From NCBI GenBank assembly GCA_012513245.1, contig JAAZCN010000113.1, forward strand, positions 1 through 8,232: a DNA stretch of 8,232 bases, read 5' to 3'. Source of the DNA: Synergistaceae bacterium. GTDB lineage: Bacteria > Synergistota > Synergistia > Synergistales > Synergistaceae. Below the pieces are notes generated by a model. That model did not search any database, was not told the origin of the DNA, and saw only the letters and a program-made list of their open reading frames with translations. A program made the translations under genes and the position numbers. This document shows positions 1 to 5,672 of the stretch, piece after piece; within the stretch, counting starts at the first letter, position 1; the number at the start of each line of letters is the position of its first letter.

Positions 1-333
1 AACTGGGGGATGGTTCTCGCAAACGACGGGGTCGACCCGATAAGCGGAGAGAGACTCGCTGAAAGCCGGATAGTTCAGATCATTAAAACTTTTATGGTCA
101 CCTGCGGTATGTACGACGGATCCGGAGAATTTGCGATCAAAGCAGGGATACCCTCAAAAAGCGGCGTAGGGGGCGGGATCCTCTCTGCCGTGGAAGGAAG
201 AATGGGGATTGGTGTTTTCAACCCCTCCCTGGACCATAAAGGAAACAGCGTAGGAGGAATGCACCTCCTCGAATATCTTTCAAAAAGTCTTGGACTGCAC
301 TATTTCGCAGGCAAATCTCACAACTACTGCTGA
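1..333 (+). CDS. glsA: Glutaminase A, C-terminal part (5' truncated by window edge)
   Basis: Hydrolyses L-glutamine to L-glutamate and ammonia in the cytoplasm. The frame is open from base 1 (first residues N-W-G-M-V-L-A-N) to the TGA at 331-333, giving 110 residues of the C-terminal part of a serine-type glutaminase of the beta-lactamase fold. Recognisable family features are the LANDGVDP-x-SGER segment, TCGMYDGSGEFA, the glycine-rich SGVGGGI motif that lines the active site, and the GVFNPSLD-x-xGNS segment near the end. The catalytic Ser-x-x-Lys region lies upstream of the window. The ATG at 10 is an internal methionine, not the start. A short hairpin (ACTGCT/AGCAGT, 326-340) overlaps the stop codon but has no T-run after it. 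In an amino-acid-fermenting anaerobe the enzyme would feed glutamate catabolism; that role is inferred. Confidence 0.92.
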   Translation, partial: NWGMVLANDGVDPISGERLAESRIVQIIKTFMVTCGMYDGSGEFAIKAGIPSKSGVGGGILSAVEGRMGIGVFNPSLDHKGNSVGGMHLLEYLSKSLGLHYFAGKSHNYC

Positions 334-350
334 GAGCAGTTGTAGGTGCA

Positions 351-389
351 GGCAAGCGATAGGCTAGCAATAGGCAAACATCGGCAAGC
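351..389 (+). repeat. Left arm: four helically phased GGCAAGC-type heptamers
   Basis: Heptamers GGCAAGC (351), GGCTAGC (362), GGCAAAC (373) and GGCAAGC (383) start 11, 11 and 10 bp apart, about one DNA helical turn. Bases 351-379 align with the reverse complement of 694-721 at 26 of 29 columns with one gap, so this is the left arm of a long inverted repeat with about 314 bp between the arms. Confidence 0.8.
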
Positions 390-420
390 AGTTGTAAGAG
401 CCTGAGAACCTGGCCCTTCA

Positions 421-536
421 TCGTCTCCCTCGAATGCTTCAATCGGGGGCCCAGCGGCTTTGACCCTTGTCTATAACTAGCTTTTCAGTACTTAAACAAA
501 AGCCGACGGATCCCCGATTTAAGCATTCGGGGACGA
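421..536. repeat. Imperfect inverted repeat forming a ~115-nt hairpin
   Basis: CGAATGCTT (431-439) pairs perfectly with AAGCATTCG (521-529). One mismatch further in, 441-449 pairs with 511-519, and CGGCTTT (455-461) pairs with AAAGCCG (499-505). On the outside TCGTC (421-425) pairs with GACGA (532-536). The loop is about 37 nt (462-498). It lies inside the outer arms at 351-389 and 694-731, so the whole region is nested. It could be a structured RNA or the palindromic core of a small non-autonomous element. There is no T-run after the stem, so it is not an intrinsic terminator. Confidence 0.65.
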
Positions 537-621
537 CCGAGAGATGGCAAAGTCTTAGGTTAGAACCAACCGAATTTGCAACTAAAATTACCGATATTTG
601 TCCCTTACGATTCTAACAACT

Positions 622-668
622 GTTTGACCACGTTTGACAATTGTTTGACAAAAATTTTGTGTGTTGAC
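622..668 (+). repeat. Phased GTTTGAC direct repeats
   Basis: GTTTGAC begins at 622, 632 and 643, and a TGTTGAC variant lies at 662-668, one register having been skipped. The spacing is again about 10-11 bp per copy. The heptamer is related to the GCTTGCC units nearby (shared pattern G-Y-T-T-G-M-C). Two copies contain a perfect TTGACA hexamer (634-639 and 645-650), but no good -10 box follows at 16-18 bp, so they are not called promoters. Confidence 0.6.
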
Positions 669-693
669 GACCCGTGCGTCCGCCCTCACCACC

Positions 694-731
694 GCTTGCC
701 TATTGCTTGCCTACGCTTGCCAATTGCTTGC
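694..731 (-). repeat. Right arm: four helically phased GCTTGCC heptamers
   Basis: GCTTGCC occurs at 694, 705 and 715, with GCTTGCT at 726. The spacings are 11, 10 and 11 bp and the spacers are short and variable (TATT, TAC, AATT). This arm is the inverted counterpart of the array at 351-389. Confidence 0.8.
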
Positions 732-760
732 TAGTCCTTTGTCCGCCCTCCCTAACAACT

Positions 761-804
761 GATTTGCAACCGACTCCCAACAGATTTGCTATCGACTCCC
801 GCCA
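761..804 (+). repeat. 22-bp tandem repeat, two full copies
   Basis: Copy 1 (761-782) and copy 2 (783-804) share GATTTGC and CGACTCCC at the same positions. A third partial copy starts with GATTT at 805. Directly after, GCCAGA (801-806) and TCTGGC (813-818) form a small hairpin over a T-only loop. Confidence 0.6.
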
Positions 805-854
805 GATTTTTTTCTGGCAGTTCCTTCCGCCATTCCATCTCAGTATTTTATGTA

Positions 855-883
855 TTGACAATGTATAAAAAAAATAGTAATCT
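855..883 (+). promoter_or_regulatory. Candidate promoter of the rrf2-nifS-iscU operon
   Basis: A perfect TTGACA (855-860) is followed after 17 bp by TAATCT (878-883), a weak -10 hexamer matching consensus at 3 of 6 positions. The spacer is A-rich. A transcript would begin near 889-891, giving a very short leader before the regulator gene. A weak -10 behind a perfect -35 would fit a promoter governed by the regulator itself, but that is inference. Confidence 0.45.
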
Positions 884-898
884 ACACTAGTTTGGTAG
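882..898. promoter_or_regulatory. Possible Rrf2/IscR operator over the transcription start
   Basis: CTAC (882-885) and GTAG (895-898) form an interrupted dyad around ACTAGT, at the predicted start of transcription just before an Rrf2-family gene. IscR-type regulators commonly autoregulate by binding in this position. The motif call rests on position and partial symmetry only. Confidence 0.3.
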
Positions 899-912
899 GG
901 ATGGTGGGGATT

Positions 913-1374
913 GTGGCAATTACACAGAAATGTCAATATGCTCTTAGGGCTATATATGAGCTGGCGCTTCATCAGGACGAAGGTCCCTGGAAGATAGGGG
1001 CCATTGCAGAAGCTCAGTCTATACCGGTACGTTTTCTTGAAAATATCCTTAACAGTCTTAAGGGCGCGGGTATTGTTGATTCTGCCAGAGGGAAAGAGGG
1101 CGGCTATTATCTTCTGAAGAATGCCGACAACATAACCGTCGGAGAGGTCATAAGATTTGTCCAGGGCCCGCTGGGACCTGTTGAGTGCACAACTCGCATC
1201 GATGACGACTGCGATTTTTACAGCGACTGCGTATTCAGACCACTTTGGGACAAGGCAAGGGCAGCGTTGGAAAACGTTTATGACGGGACAACATTCCAAG
1301 ATCTCGTCGACCAGTCAGTGAATATTTGCAGGACACCACAAGGTAGCTGCAATAGAAAAAAAGATATAATTTAA
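913..1374 (+). CDS. iscR: Rrf2-family transcriptional regulator, IscR type
   Basis: A winged-helix DNA-binding protein that probably senses Fe-S cluster status through a bound cluster and controls the assembly genes downstream. From the GTG at 913 it is 153 residues, normal for Rrf2 proteins. The N-terminus (ITQKCQYALRAIYELAL) is the family's first helix, followed by the helix-turn-helix (IAEAQSIPVRFLENILNSL) and the wing (GIVDSARGKEGGYYL). Three cysteines in C-x7-C-x5-C (ECTTRIDDDCDFYSDC) match the cluster ligands of IscR-like members; a further cysteine pair lies near the C-terminus. The start is uncertain: the frame is open back to TTG 892 and ATG 901, but GTG 913 gives the usual spacing to ITQK, with a G-rich stretch (GGTGGGG) just upstream. 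The stop is 24 bp before the desulfurase start, consistent with one operon. Confidence 0.9.
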   Translation: MAITQKCQYALRAIYELALHQDEGPWKIGAIAEAQSIPVRFLENILNSLKGAGIVDSARGKEGGYYLLKNADNITVGEVIRFVQGPLGPVECTTRIDDDCDFYSDCVFRPLWDKARAALENVYDGTTFQDLVDQSVNICRTPQGSCNRKKDII

Positions 1375-1398
1375 ATCCTATACAAGAGGTGACTCGAT

Positions 1399-2574
1399 AT
1401 GACACCACGTAAGGTTTATTTGGACAACTCAGCAACAACTCAGGTCGATAAAAAAGTACTCGAAGCAATGATCCCTTATTTTTCGGAAGTTTACGGAAAC
1501 CCCAACAGCCTCCACAAATGGGGAAGAGATGCAAGAGAAGGCGTAGACAAGGCCAGAGCGCAGGTAGCAGAGCTTGTAGGAGCGGAACCTAAGAACATTA
1601 TCTTCACAGGAAGTGGAAGCGAAGCAGACAACATGGCAATAAAAGGGGCCGTATGGGCTCTTAAAGATAAAGGCAAACACATAATAACCAGTTCGATAGA
1701 GCACCATGCCCTTCTGGACACAGTGAAATGGCTGGGCAAAAACGGATATGAATACACGGTCCTTCCAGTTGACGAGACAGGGATGGTGGATCCGAAGGAA
1801 CTTGAAGCTGCGATCAGACCGGATACAGTCCTTGCGTCGATAATGTTCGCAAACAATGAGATAGGGACGATAGAACCAGTAGCTGAACTTGGTGAGGTAT
1901 GCCGCAAAAACGGAGTGCTTTTCCATACTGACGGAGTACAGGCAGCAGGCCACATAAAAATAGACCTAGAGAGTCTTCCGATAGACATGATGACTATGTC
2001 GGCTCATAAAATGTTCGGTCCCAAAGGAGTGGGCGCTCTTTACATCAGAAAAGGCATTAAGCTTATCCCTCTCACACATGGTGGAGGTCAGGAGTTTGGA
2101 GTTCGTTCAGGCACAGAAAACACCCCGGGGCTTGTAGGATTCGGAATGGCTGCGGAACTTGCGGCAAACCGCCTGGCTAACGGCGAAACAGACAACGAGA
2201 TACGCCTTCGCGATAAACTTATCAACGGCCTTGAGGAGAGGATACCGGAGATAACACTGACAGGGCACAGGACAAAGAGGCTCCCCTATCACGCCAGCAT
2301 ATGCGTAAAGTATGTCGAGGGTGAAGGGATGCTCCTATTGATGGATGCCGCAGGTATAGGAGTTTCCAGCGGTTCGGCCTGCACATCAGGAAGTCTGGAA
2401 CCAAGTTACGTGCTTCTCTCTCTCGGCATGGACCATCCGACGGCGCACGGCTCGGTTAGGATGACCCTCAGCAAAGATACTAATGATGAGGACATAGATT
2501 ATGTTTTGGAAAAATTCCCGCCGATAGTAGAAAAGCTTCGCTCTATGTCGCCTTTCTACAAGAAGCACCAATAG
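1399..2574 (+). CDS. nifS: Cysteine desulfurase (NifS/IscS class I)
   Basis: A PLP enzyme that removes sulfur from L-cysteine, giving alanine and an enzyme-bound persulfide passed to the scaffold protein. It is full length at 391 residues. Visible landmarks: LDNSATTQ at the N-terminus, GSGSEADNMA (71-80) for cofactor phosphate binding, His102 in SSIEHHA stacking on PLP, ANNEIGTIEP, Asp178 in HTDGVQ, the Schiff-base Lys204 in MSAHKMFGPKG, and the catalytic Cys328 in SSGSACTSGSLEPSYVL, whose long loop marks class I. The start follows an AGAGGTGA ribosome binding site (1385-1392). It lies between the cluster-sensing regulator and the scaffold gene, so its main partner is the scaffold. Such enzymes can also release selenium from selenocysteine, which matters here because the window encodes a probable selenoprotein; that link is inference. 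Confidence 0.96.
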   Translation: MTPRKVYLDNSATTQVDKKVLEAMIPYFSEVYGNPNSLHKWGRDAREGVDKARAQVAELVGAEPKNIIFTGSGSEADNMAIKGAVWALKDKGKHIITSSIEHHALLDTVKWLGKNGYEYTVLPVDETGMVDPKELEAAIRPDTVLASIMFANNEIGTIEPVAELGEVCRKNGVLFHTDGVQAAGHIKIDLESLPIDMMTMSAHKMFGPKGVGALYIRKGIKLIPLTHGGGQEFGVRSGTENTPGLVGFGMAAELAANRLANGETDNEIRLRDKLINGLEERIPEITLTGHRTKRLPYHASICVKYVEGEGMLLLMDAAGIGVSSGSACTSGSLEPSYVLLSLGMDHPTAHGSVRMTLSKDTNDEDIDYVLEKFPPIVEKLRSMSPFYKKHQ

Positions 2575-2609
2575 ACAAAAAATATCCCCGACAAAGGAGA
2601 TGTTAGACC

Positions 2610-3110
2610 ATGTACAGCGATAAGGTAGTAGATTATTTTATGAATCCCCGCAACGCAGGCAAGTTGGAAGACGCTAACGCAATAGGTGAAGTAGGAAACC
2701 CGAAATGCGGAGACGTAATGAAAATATATCTTAAGATCAACGACCGGGAGATCATTGAAGATATAAAGTTCGAAACATTCGGATGTGCGGCGGCCATAGC
2801 TACAAGTTCGATGATAACAGAGATGGCTAAAGGCAGGACGATCACAGAAGCTCTTAAGATCAACAACAAAGACGTAGCAGATGCTCTTGGCGGGTTGCCG
2901 CCTGCAAAGCTGCACTGTTCACTCCTTGCCCAGCAAGGTATTGAAGCAGCTGTTGCCGATTACTTTATACGCAAGACAGGCAAGGCTCCTGAGGGGTTCA
3001 AAACCAAAGCGACCTGTACGGCATGCGACGGCTTATGCGGCGGAGTCACCGATGATCACGAAGAGGAAGAAGAGACATTTGTAAGCGAGGACCATCGCGC
3101 TGCAGAATAA
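2610..3110 (+). CDS. iscU: Fe-S cluster assembly scaffold, IscU/NifU N-terminal type, with Cys-rich tail
   Basis: The scaffold on which [2Fe-2S] and [4Fe-4S] clusters are built with sulfur from the desulfurase encoded 35 bp upstream. It has 166 residues. The three cluster-ligand cysteines are in place: Cys33 in GNPKCGD (with the conserved Asp35), Cys59 in ETFGCAAAIATSSM and Cys103 in KLHCSLLA. Unlike plain IscU (about 125-130 residues) it continues with a cysteine-rich segment, TCTACDGLCGG (Cys136, Cys139, Cys143), and an acidic tail (DDHEEEEE). This tail does not resemble the NifU C-terminal thioredoxin-like domain; it could be an extra metal or cluster site. A clear AAAGGAG ribosome binding site (2593-2599) precedes the ATG. 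It is co-directional with the regulator and desulfurase, so very likely in the same operon. Confidence 0.94.
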   Translation: MYSDKVVDYFMNPRNAGKLEDANAIGEVGNPKCGDVMKIYLKINDREIIEDIKFETFGCAAAIATSSMITEMAKGRTITEALKINNKDVADALGGLPPAKLHCSLLAQQGIEAAVADYFIRKTGKAPEGFKTKATCTACDGLCGGVTDDHEEEEETFVSEDHRAAE

Positions 3111-3552
3111 TAAAAATGCATCGGGAAAGATAATAGCGGTATGCACATCTCCTGAAAAAGGGATGATAAAGCATGACGTGGGTGAAGGTCTCCTTCTTGA
3201 AGAGATCGGAATAGAGGGAGATGCCCACGCCGGATTCATGCATCGCCAGGTCAGCCTGATCGCGATCGAGGACATAAGGACCATGATGGAAAAGCTCCCC
3301 GATCTTGTCCCAGGAAGCTTTGCAGAGAACCTGACAACTGAGGGTTTCGACCTTTCTGCCCTTAAGATAGGTGACAGGCTCAAAGTAGGCGATACAATAC
3401 TCGAAGTCTCGCAGATAGGCAAAGAATGCCATACAAAATGTGAGGTCTTCAAAAAAACAGGGGAATGTATCATGCCCAAAAAAGGGATATTCACCCGCGT
3501 TATCAAGGGCGGAAAAGTAATGACAGGAGATGCTATCCAGTTCAATAATTAA
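3100..3552 (+). CDS. MOSC domain protein (start codon non-standard or damaged)
   Basis: A stand-alone MOSC domain of about 150 residues. MOSC domains occur in molybdenum cofactor sulfurases and related proteins and carry a conserved cysteine thought to handle sulfur. Visible features: the first strand GKIIAVCTSPEKG, GIEGDAHAGFMHRQVSL, the GSFAENLTTEG segment, IGDRLKVGDTILEVSQIGKECHTKCE with the conserved cysteines, and the closing GIFTRVIKGGKVMTGD. The domain clearly begins before the first in-frame ATG (3163), which would remove its first strand. Between the upstream stop (3082-3084) and 3163 there is no in-frame ATG, GTG or TTG. CTG at 3100 is the best rare start: AAGCGAGG lies 9 bp before it, and it overlaps the end of the scaffold gene by 11 bp. 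Alternatively one G is missing after the ATG at 3116, which would read ATG-GCA-TCG into the same frame. Confidence 0.8.
   Translation: MQNNKNASGKIIAVCTSPEKGMIKHDVGEGLLLEEIGIEGDAHAGFMHRQVSLIAIEDIRTMMEKLPDLVPGSFAENLTTEGFDLSALKIGDRLKVGDTILEVSQIGKECHTKCEVFKKTGECIMPKKGIFTRVIKGGKVMTGDAIQFNN
3520..3549 (+). promoter_or_regulatory. Weak candidate promoter for the metal ATPase gene
   Basis: ATGACA (3520-3525), 18 bp, then AATAAT (3544-3549). Each hexamer differs from consensus at one position. It lies in the last codons of the MOSC gene and would give a leader of about 80 nt containing the hairpin at 3571-3606. It rests on hexamer match alone. Confidence 0.3.
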
Positions 3553-3570
3553 ATTATTTAGTCTGATCAC

Positions 3571-3606
3571 AGGCAGCTGGGCAGCATATACGCCGGCTGT
3601 CTTTTT
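3571..3606 (+). terminator. Intrinsic terminator or attenuator between MOSC and ATPase genes
   Basis: Bases 3571-3582 pair with 3592-3602 through about eleven pairs, including two G-U pairs and one bulged G. The loop is nine bases (AGCATATAC) and a TTTTT run ends the structure. It can end the Fe-S operon transcript. Only 31 bp separate it from the ATPase start, too little for a separate promoter, so the ATPase must be read through it or from a promoter before it. GTCTGA (3561-3566) and TCAGAC (3615-3620) could pair around the hairpin as an outer stem. Confidence 0.6.
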
Positions 3607-3637
3607 ATTATCAGTCAGACATCACGGAGGAGATAAA

Positions 3638-5608
3638 ATGAGCGGCACTGAACACAAAAAAGAACATCACCATGATGATGAACATCAATGCTCGTGCTGC
3701 TCATCATCAGGAAATGAAAATATTTTCTGCGAATCTGAAGAGGATGAGAATGAGGAAAGGGCTAATTTTACCAGGGAGATAACTTTTCTCTCAATAACAG
3801 GCGTAATATTTGTCCTTCTGCTCGCAACGGAAGAATTTTATTCCGGATCGATCAACGGAGTGCTTCTATCCTCTGCTTTCATGATCCTCTATCTGGTTTG
3901 CGGCCTGCCTGTTCTAAAATCAGCATTCCGTGCGATATTGAAGTTTGATGTTTTTAACGAGTTCACGCTCATGGGATCGGCCACACTTTCGGCTGTAGCT
4001 ATAGGAGAGATGTCGGAGGCTGTCGGTGTCATGATCTTTTACAGATTGGGAGAGGCTTTCCAGGAGAGGACATCTTCCCGGTCCAAACGTTCGATAAAAG
4101 CACTTCTGGCTACCAAACCGCTCTTCGCAAGAATAATTAAAGATGGAGAACTGATCGAAACAGACCCCAAAGAAATAGTCAAAGGTGACATCATACAGGT
4201 GTTACCCGGAGAAATGATACCTATCGACGGCATCATAAGGTCCGGAGCATCAGACATTGATTCATCTTCAATGACCGGAGAGTCGATCCCGGTCCATGCA
4301 GTCCAGGGAGATCAGGTCCACGGAGGAACGCTTGCTCTTGACGGACTCCTCACAATAGAGGCGGCAGGGCCCTTTGAAGATTCGACTATCGCAAAGATGC
4401 TCGATATGGTTCAAAACGCAGCAGCACGAAAATCTCCGACAGAACGGTTCATCACAAGATTTGCAAAATGGTATACACCTGCTGTTTTTGCTATTGCTTT
4501 GATGGTAGCATTCATCCCGCCCCTGACCGGTCACGGAGAATTTAGGGACTGGTTTTACAGGGGACTTGTAATGCTGGTCATATCCTGCCCATGCGCTCTG
4601 GTAATTTCCATACCCCTTGGATATTTTGGGGGGATAGGAAGTGCTTCAAAAAGAGGTATTTTAGTAAAGGGAGCCAATGTTTTTGATGCGCTTGGCAAGG
4701 TCACTATTGCGATATTTGACAAAACAGGAACTCTTACTTATGGCCGTTTCAAGGTGACAAAGGTCGTTCCGTTTGGAGAGGTCAGCAGGGAAGAACTTCT
4801 GAAGACCGCGGCAGCTGTGGAAATGGGATCGACTCACCCTGTGGCAGCATCGATAATCGAAGCTGCGGGAGAGACAAAGATCGACCCTGACGCTCTCATG
4901 ACACAGTCCTCCGGAAAAGGGATGATCCTTACAAAGGGTGATTCTATTACGGCAGTTGGAAACACGGCTCTAATGAAGGATTTCGGCATCACGGCTGAGG
5001 ACGTCTCTACTCACGGAACGGTAGTCCACGTCATGAAAAACAGTCTGTATATGGGATACATAGTCCTCCAGGACAGTCTCAGGAAAGAATCAGGAAGAGC
5101 CATAAGAGAGCTGCGCGAGCATGGGATCAAAGAGATCTATATGCTTACAGGAGACCGCGAAAGCGTAGCCGGACTGATATCAGATGAACTTGGTCTCAAC
5201 GGTTATCGTTCAGAACTGATGCCTGAGGATAAAGTTGAAGCATTGAAGGAGATATGCAAAGGAGAGACCCAGAAAACTCTCTATGTAGGCGACGGCATAA
5301 ATGACGGTCCCGTCCTCGTGACCTCCGAAACGGGCATCGCCATGGGAGGGTTCGGCTCTCAGGTCGCAGTCGAGGTAGCCGATGCGGTGATACTTGACGA
5401 CTCTCCTCTTAAAGTTGTCGAACTCCTCCGTATCGCAAAAAAGACAAGGACGATCGTTTGGCAGAATGTATTTATGGCTCTCGGAGTAAAAGGAATATTC
5501 CTCATAGGAGGCGCAGCAGGGATCGCCGGTCTCTGGGAAGCAGTCTTCGCGGATGTCGGTGTCGCTCTTCTTGCGATCCTTAACTCGACACGGGCCTCAA
5601 AAATATAA
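3638..5608 (+). CDS. zntA: P1B-type heavy-metal ATPase (Zn2+/Cd2+/Pb2+ exporter)
   Basis: An inner-membrane pump that couples ATP hydrolysis to export of divalent soft metals. It has 656 residues. Landmarks: SSSMTGES (actuator, 209-216), the membrane metal site CPC (317-319), phosphorylated Asp361 in DKTGTLT, His400-Pro401 in the nucleotide domain, TGDRES (504-509), GDGIND (551-556), and Lys618 plus Asp639 in the last two membrane helices, where the Zn/Cd/Pb subgroup keeps Lys and Asp. There is no N-terminal HMA domain; instead the first 25 residues form a His/Cys-rich stretch (HHHDDEHQCSCC) followed by an acidic segment. The usual Ala after GDGIND is Gly557. The frame is open further upstream to 3530, but ATG 3638 has GGAGG seven bases before it and avoids overlapping the MOSC gene. 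No metal-sensing repressor gene is in the window. The symbol reflects class, not proven substrate. Confidence 0.93.
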   Translation: MSGTEHKKEHHHDDEHQCSCCSSSGNENIFCESEEDENEERANFTREITFLSITGVIFVLLLATEEFYSGSINGVLLSSAFMILYLVCGLPVLKSAFRAILKFDVFNEFTLMGSATLSAVAIGEMSEAVGVMIFYRLGEAFQERTSSRSKRSIKALLATKPLFARIIKDGELIETDPKEIVKGDIIQVLPGEMIPIDGIIRSGASDIDSSSMTGESIPVHAVQGDQVHGGTLALDGLLTIEAAGPFEDSTIAKMLDMVQNAAARKSPTERFITRFAKWYTPAVFAIALMVAFIPPLTGHGEFRDWFYRGLVMLVISCPCALVISIPLGYFGGIGSASKRGILVKGANVFDALGKVTIAIFDKTGTLTYGRFKVTKVVPFGEVSREELLKTAAAVEMGSTHPVAASIIEAAGETKIDPDALMTQSSGKGMILTKGDSITAVGNTALMKDFGITAEDVSTHGTVVHVMKNSLYMGYIVLQDSLRKESGRAIRELREHGIKEIYMLTGDRESVAGLISDELGLNGYRSELMPEDKVEALKEICKGETQKTLYVGDGINDGPVLVTSETGIAMGGFGSQVAVEVADAVILDDSPLKVVELLRIAKKTRTIVWQNVFMALGVKGIFLIGGAAGIAGLWEAVFADVGVALLAILNSTRASKI

Positions 5609-5617
5609 CCATATTTT

Positions 5618-5652
5618 CCGGCCCTGCCTCTTCCATGCAGGGCCGGTCTTTT
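5618..5652 (+). terminator. Intrinsic terminator of the ATPase gene
   Basis: A perfect 10-bp GC-rich stem, CCGGCCCTGC (5618-5627) with GCAGGGCCGG (5637-5646), nine-base loop, then TCTTTT. It begins 10 bp after the ATPase stop. Read from the minus strand the stem is not followed by a T-run, so it serves the plus strand chiefly, although it also lies just beyond the stop of the convergent reductase gene. Confidence 0.9.
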
Positions 5653-5672
5653 AATTCCAATTAAATCGGTGA

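Larger units (their letters stand above)
334..850. other. Gene-free, repeat-rich intergenic region
   Basis: No reading frame here looks like a protein: the longest frames on either strand have no recognisable motifs and no convincing ribosome binding site. No tRNA or rRNA was recognised. The stretch instead holds several layers of repeats, listed separately: heptamer arrays in inverted orientation, an imperfect hairpin, phased GTTTGAC repeats and a 22-bp tandem repeat. Two further 10-mers recur: AGCAGTTGTA (335-344 and 387-396) and CTAACAACTG (613-622 and 752-761), the latter nearly the complement of the former. GTCCGCCCTC also occurs twice (678-687 and 741-750). The composition, rich in C and T on the right side, differs from the coding sequence around it. 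The region could be a decayed non-autonomous element, an untranslated RNA or a nucleoid-protein binding region; the sequence alone does not decide. Confidence 0.6.

Noticed and set aside
326..345. Glutaminase stop TGA as a second selenocysteine codon, since a hairpin overlaps it
   Set aside because: The protein already has the usual C-terminal end; readthrough would add only three residues before TAG, and the hairpin includes the TGA instead of following it.
634..668. Promoter from the TTGACA hexamers at 634-639 and 645-650
   Set aside because: No acceptable -10 box follows at 16-18 bp; the hexamers are part of the phased repeat.
351..731. CRISPR array
   Set aside because: Repeats are only 7 bp with 3-4 bp spacers, occur in inverted arms and lack unique spacers of CRISPR length.
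700..1299. 199-codon minus-strand ORF opposite the Rrf2 gene
   Set aside because: No protein family features, odd composition, and it lies antisense to a clearly recognisable Rrf2 regulator and the repeat region.
5618..5646. Bidirectional terminator serving CoADR as well
   Set aside because: On the minus strand the stem is followed by A-rich, not T-rich, sequence, so it is not a standard intrinsic terminator in that direction.
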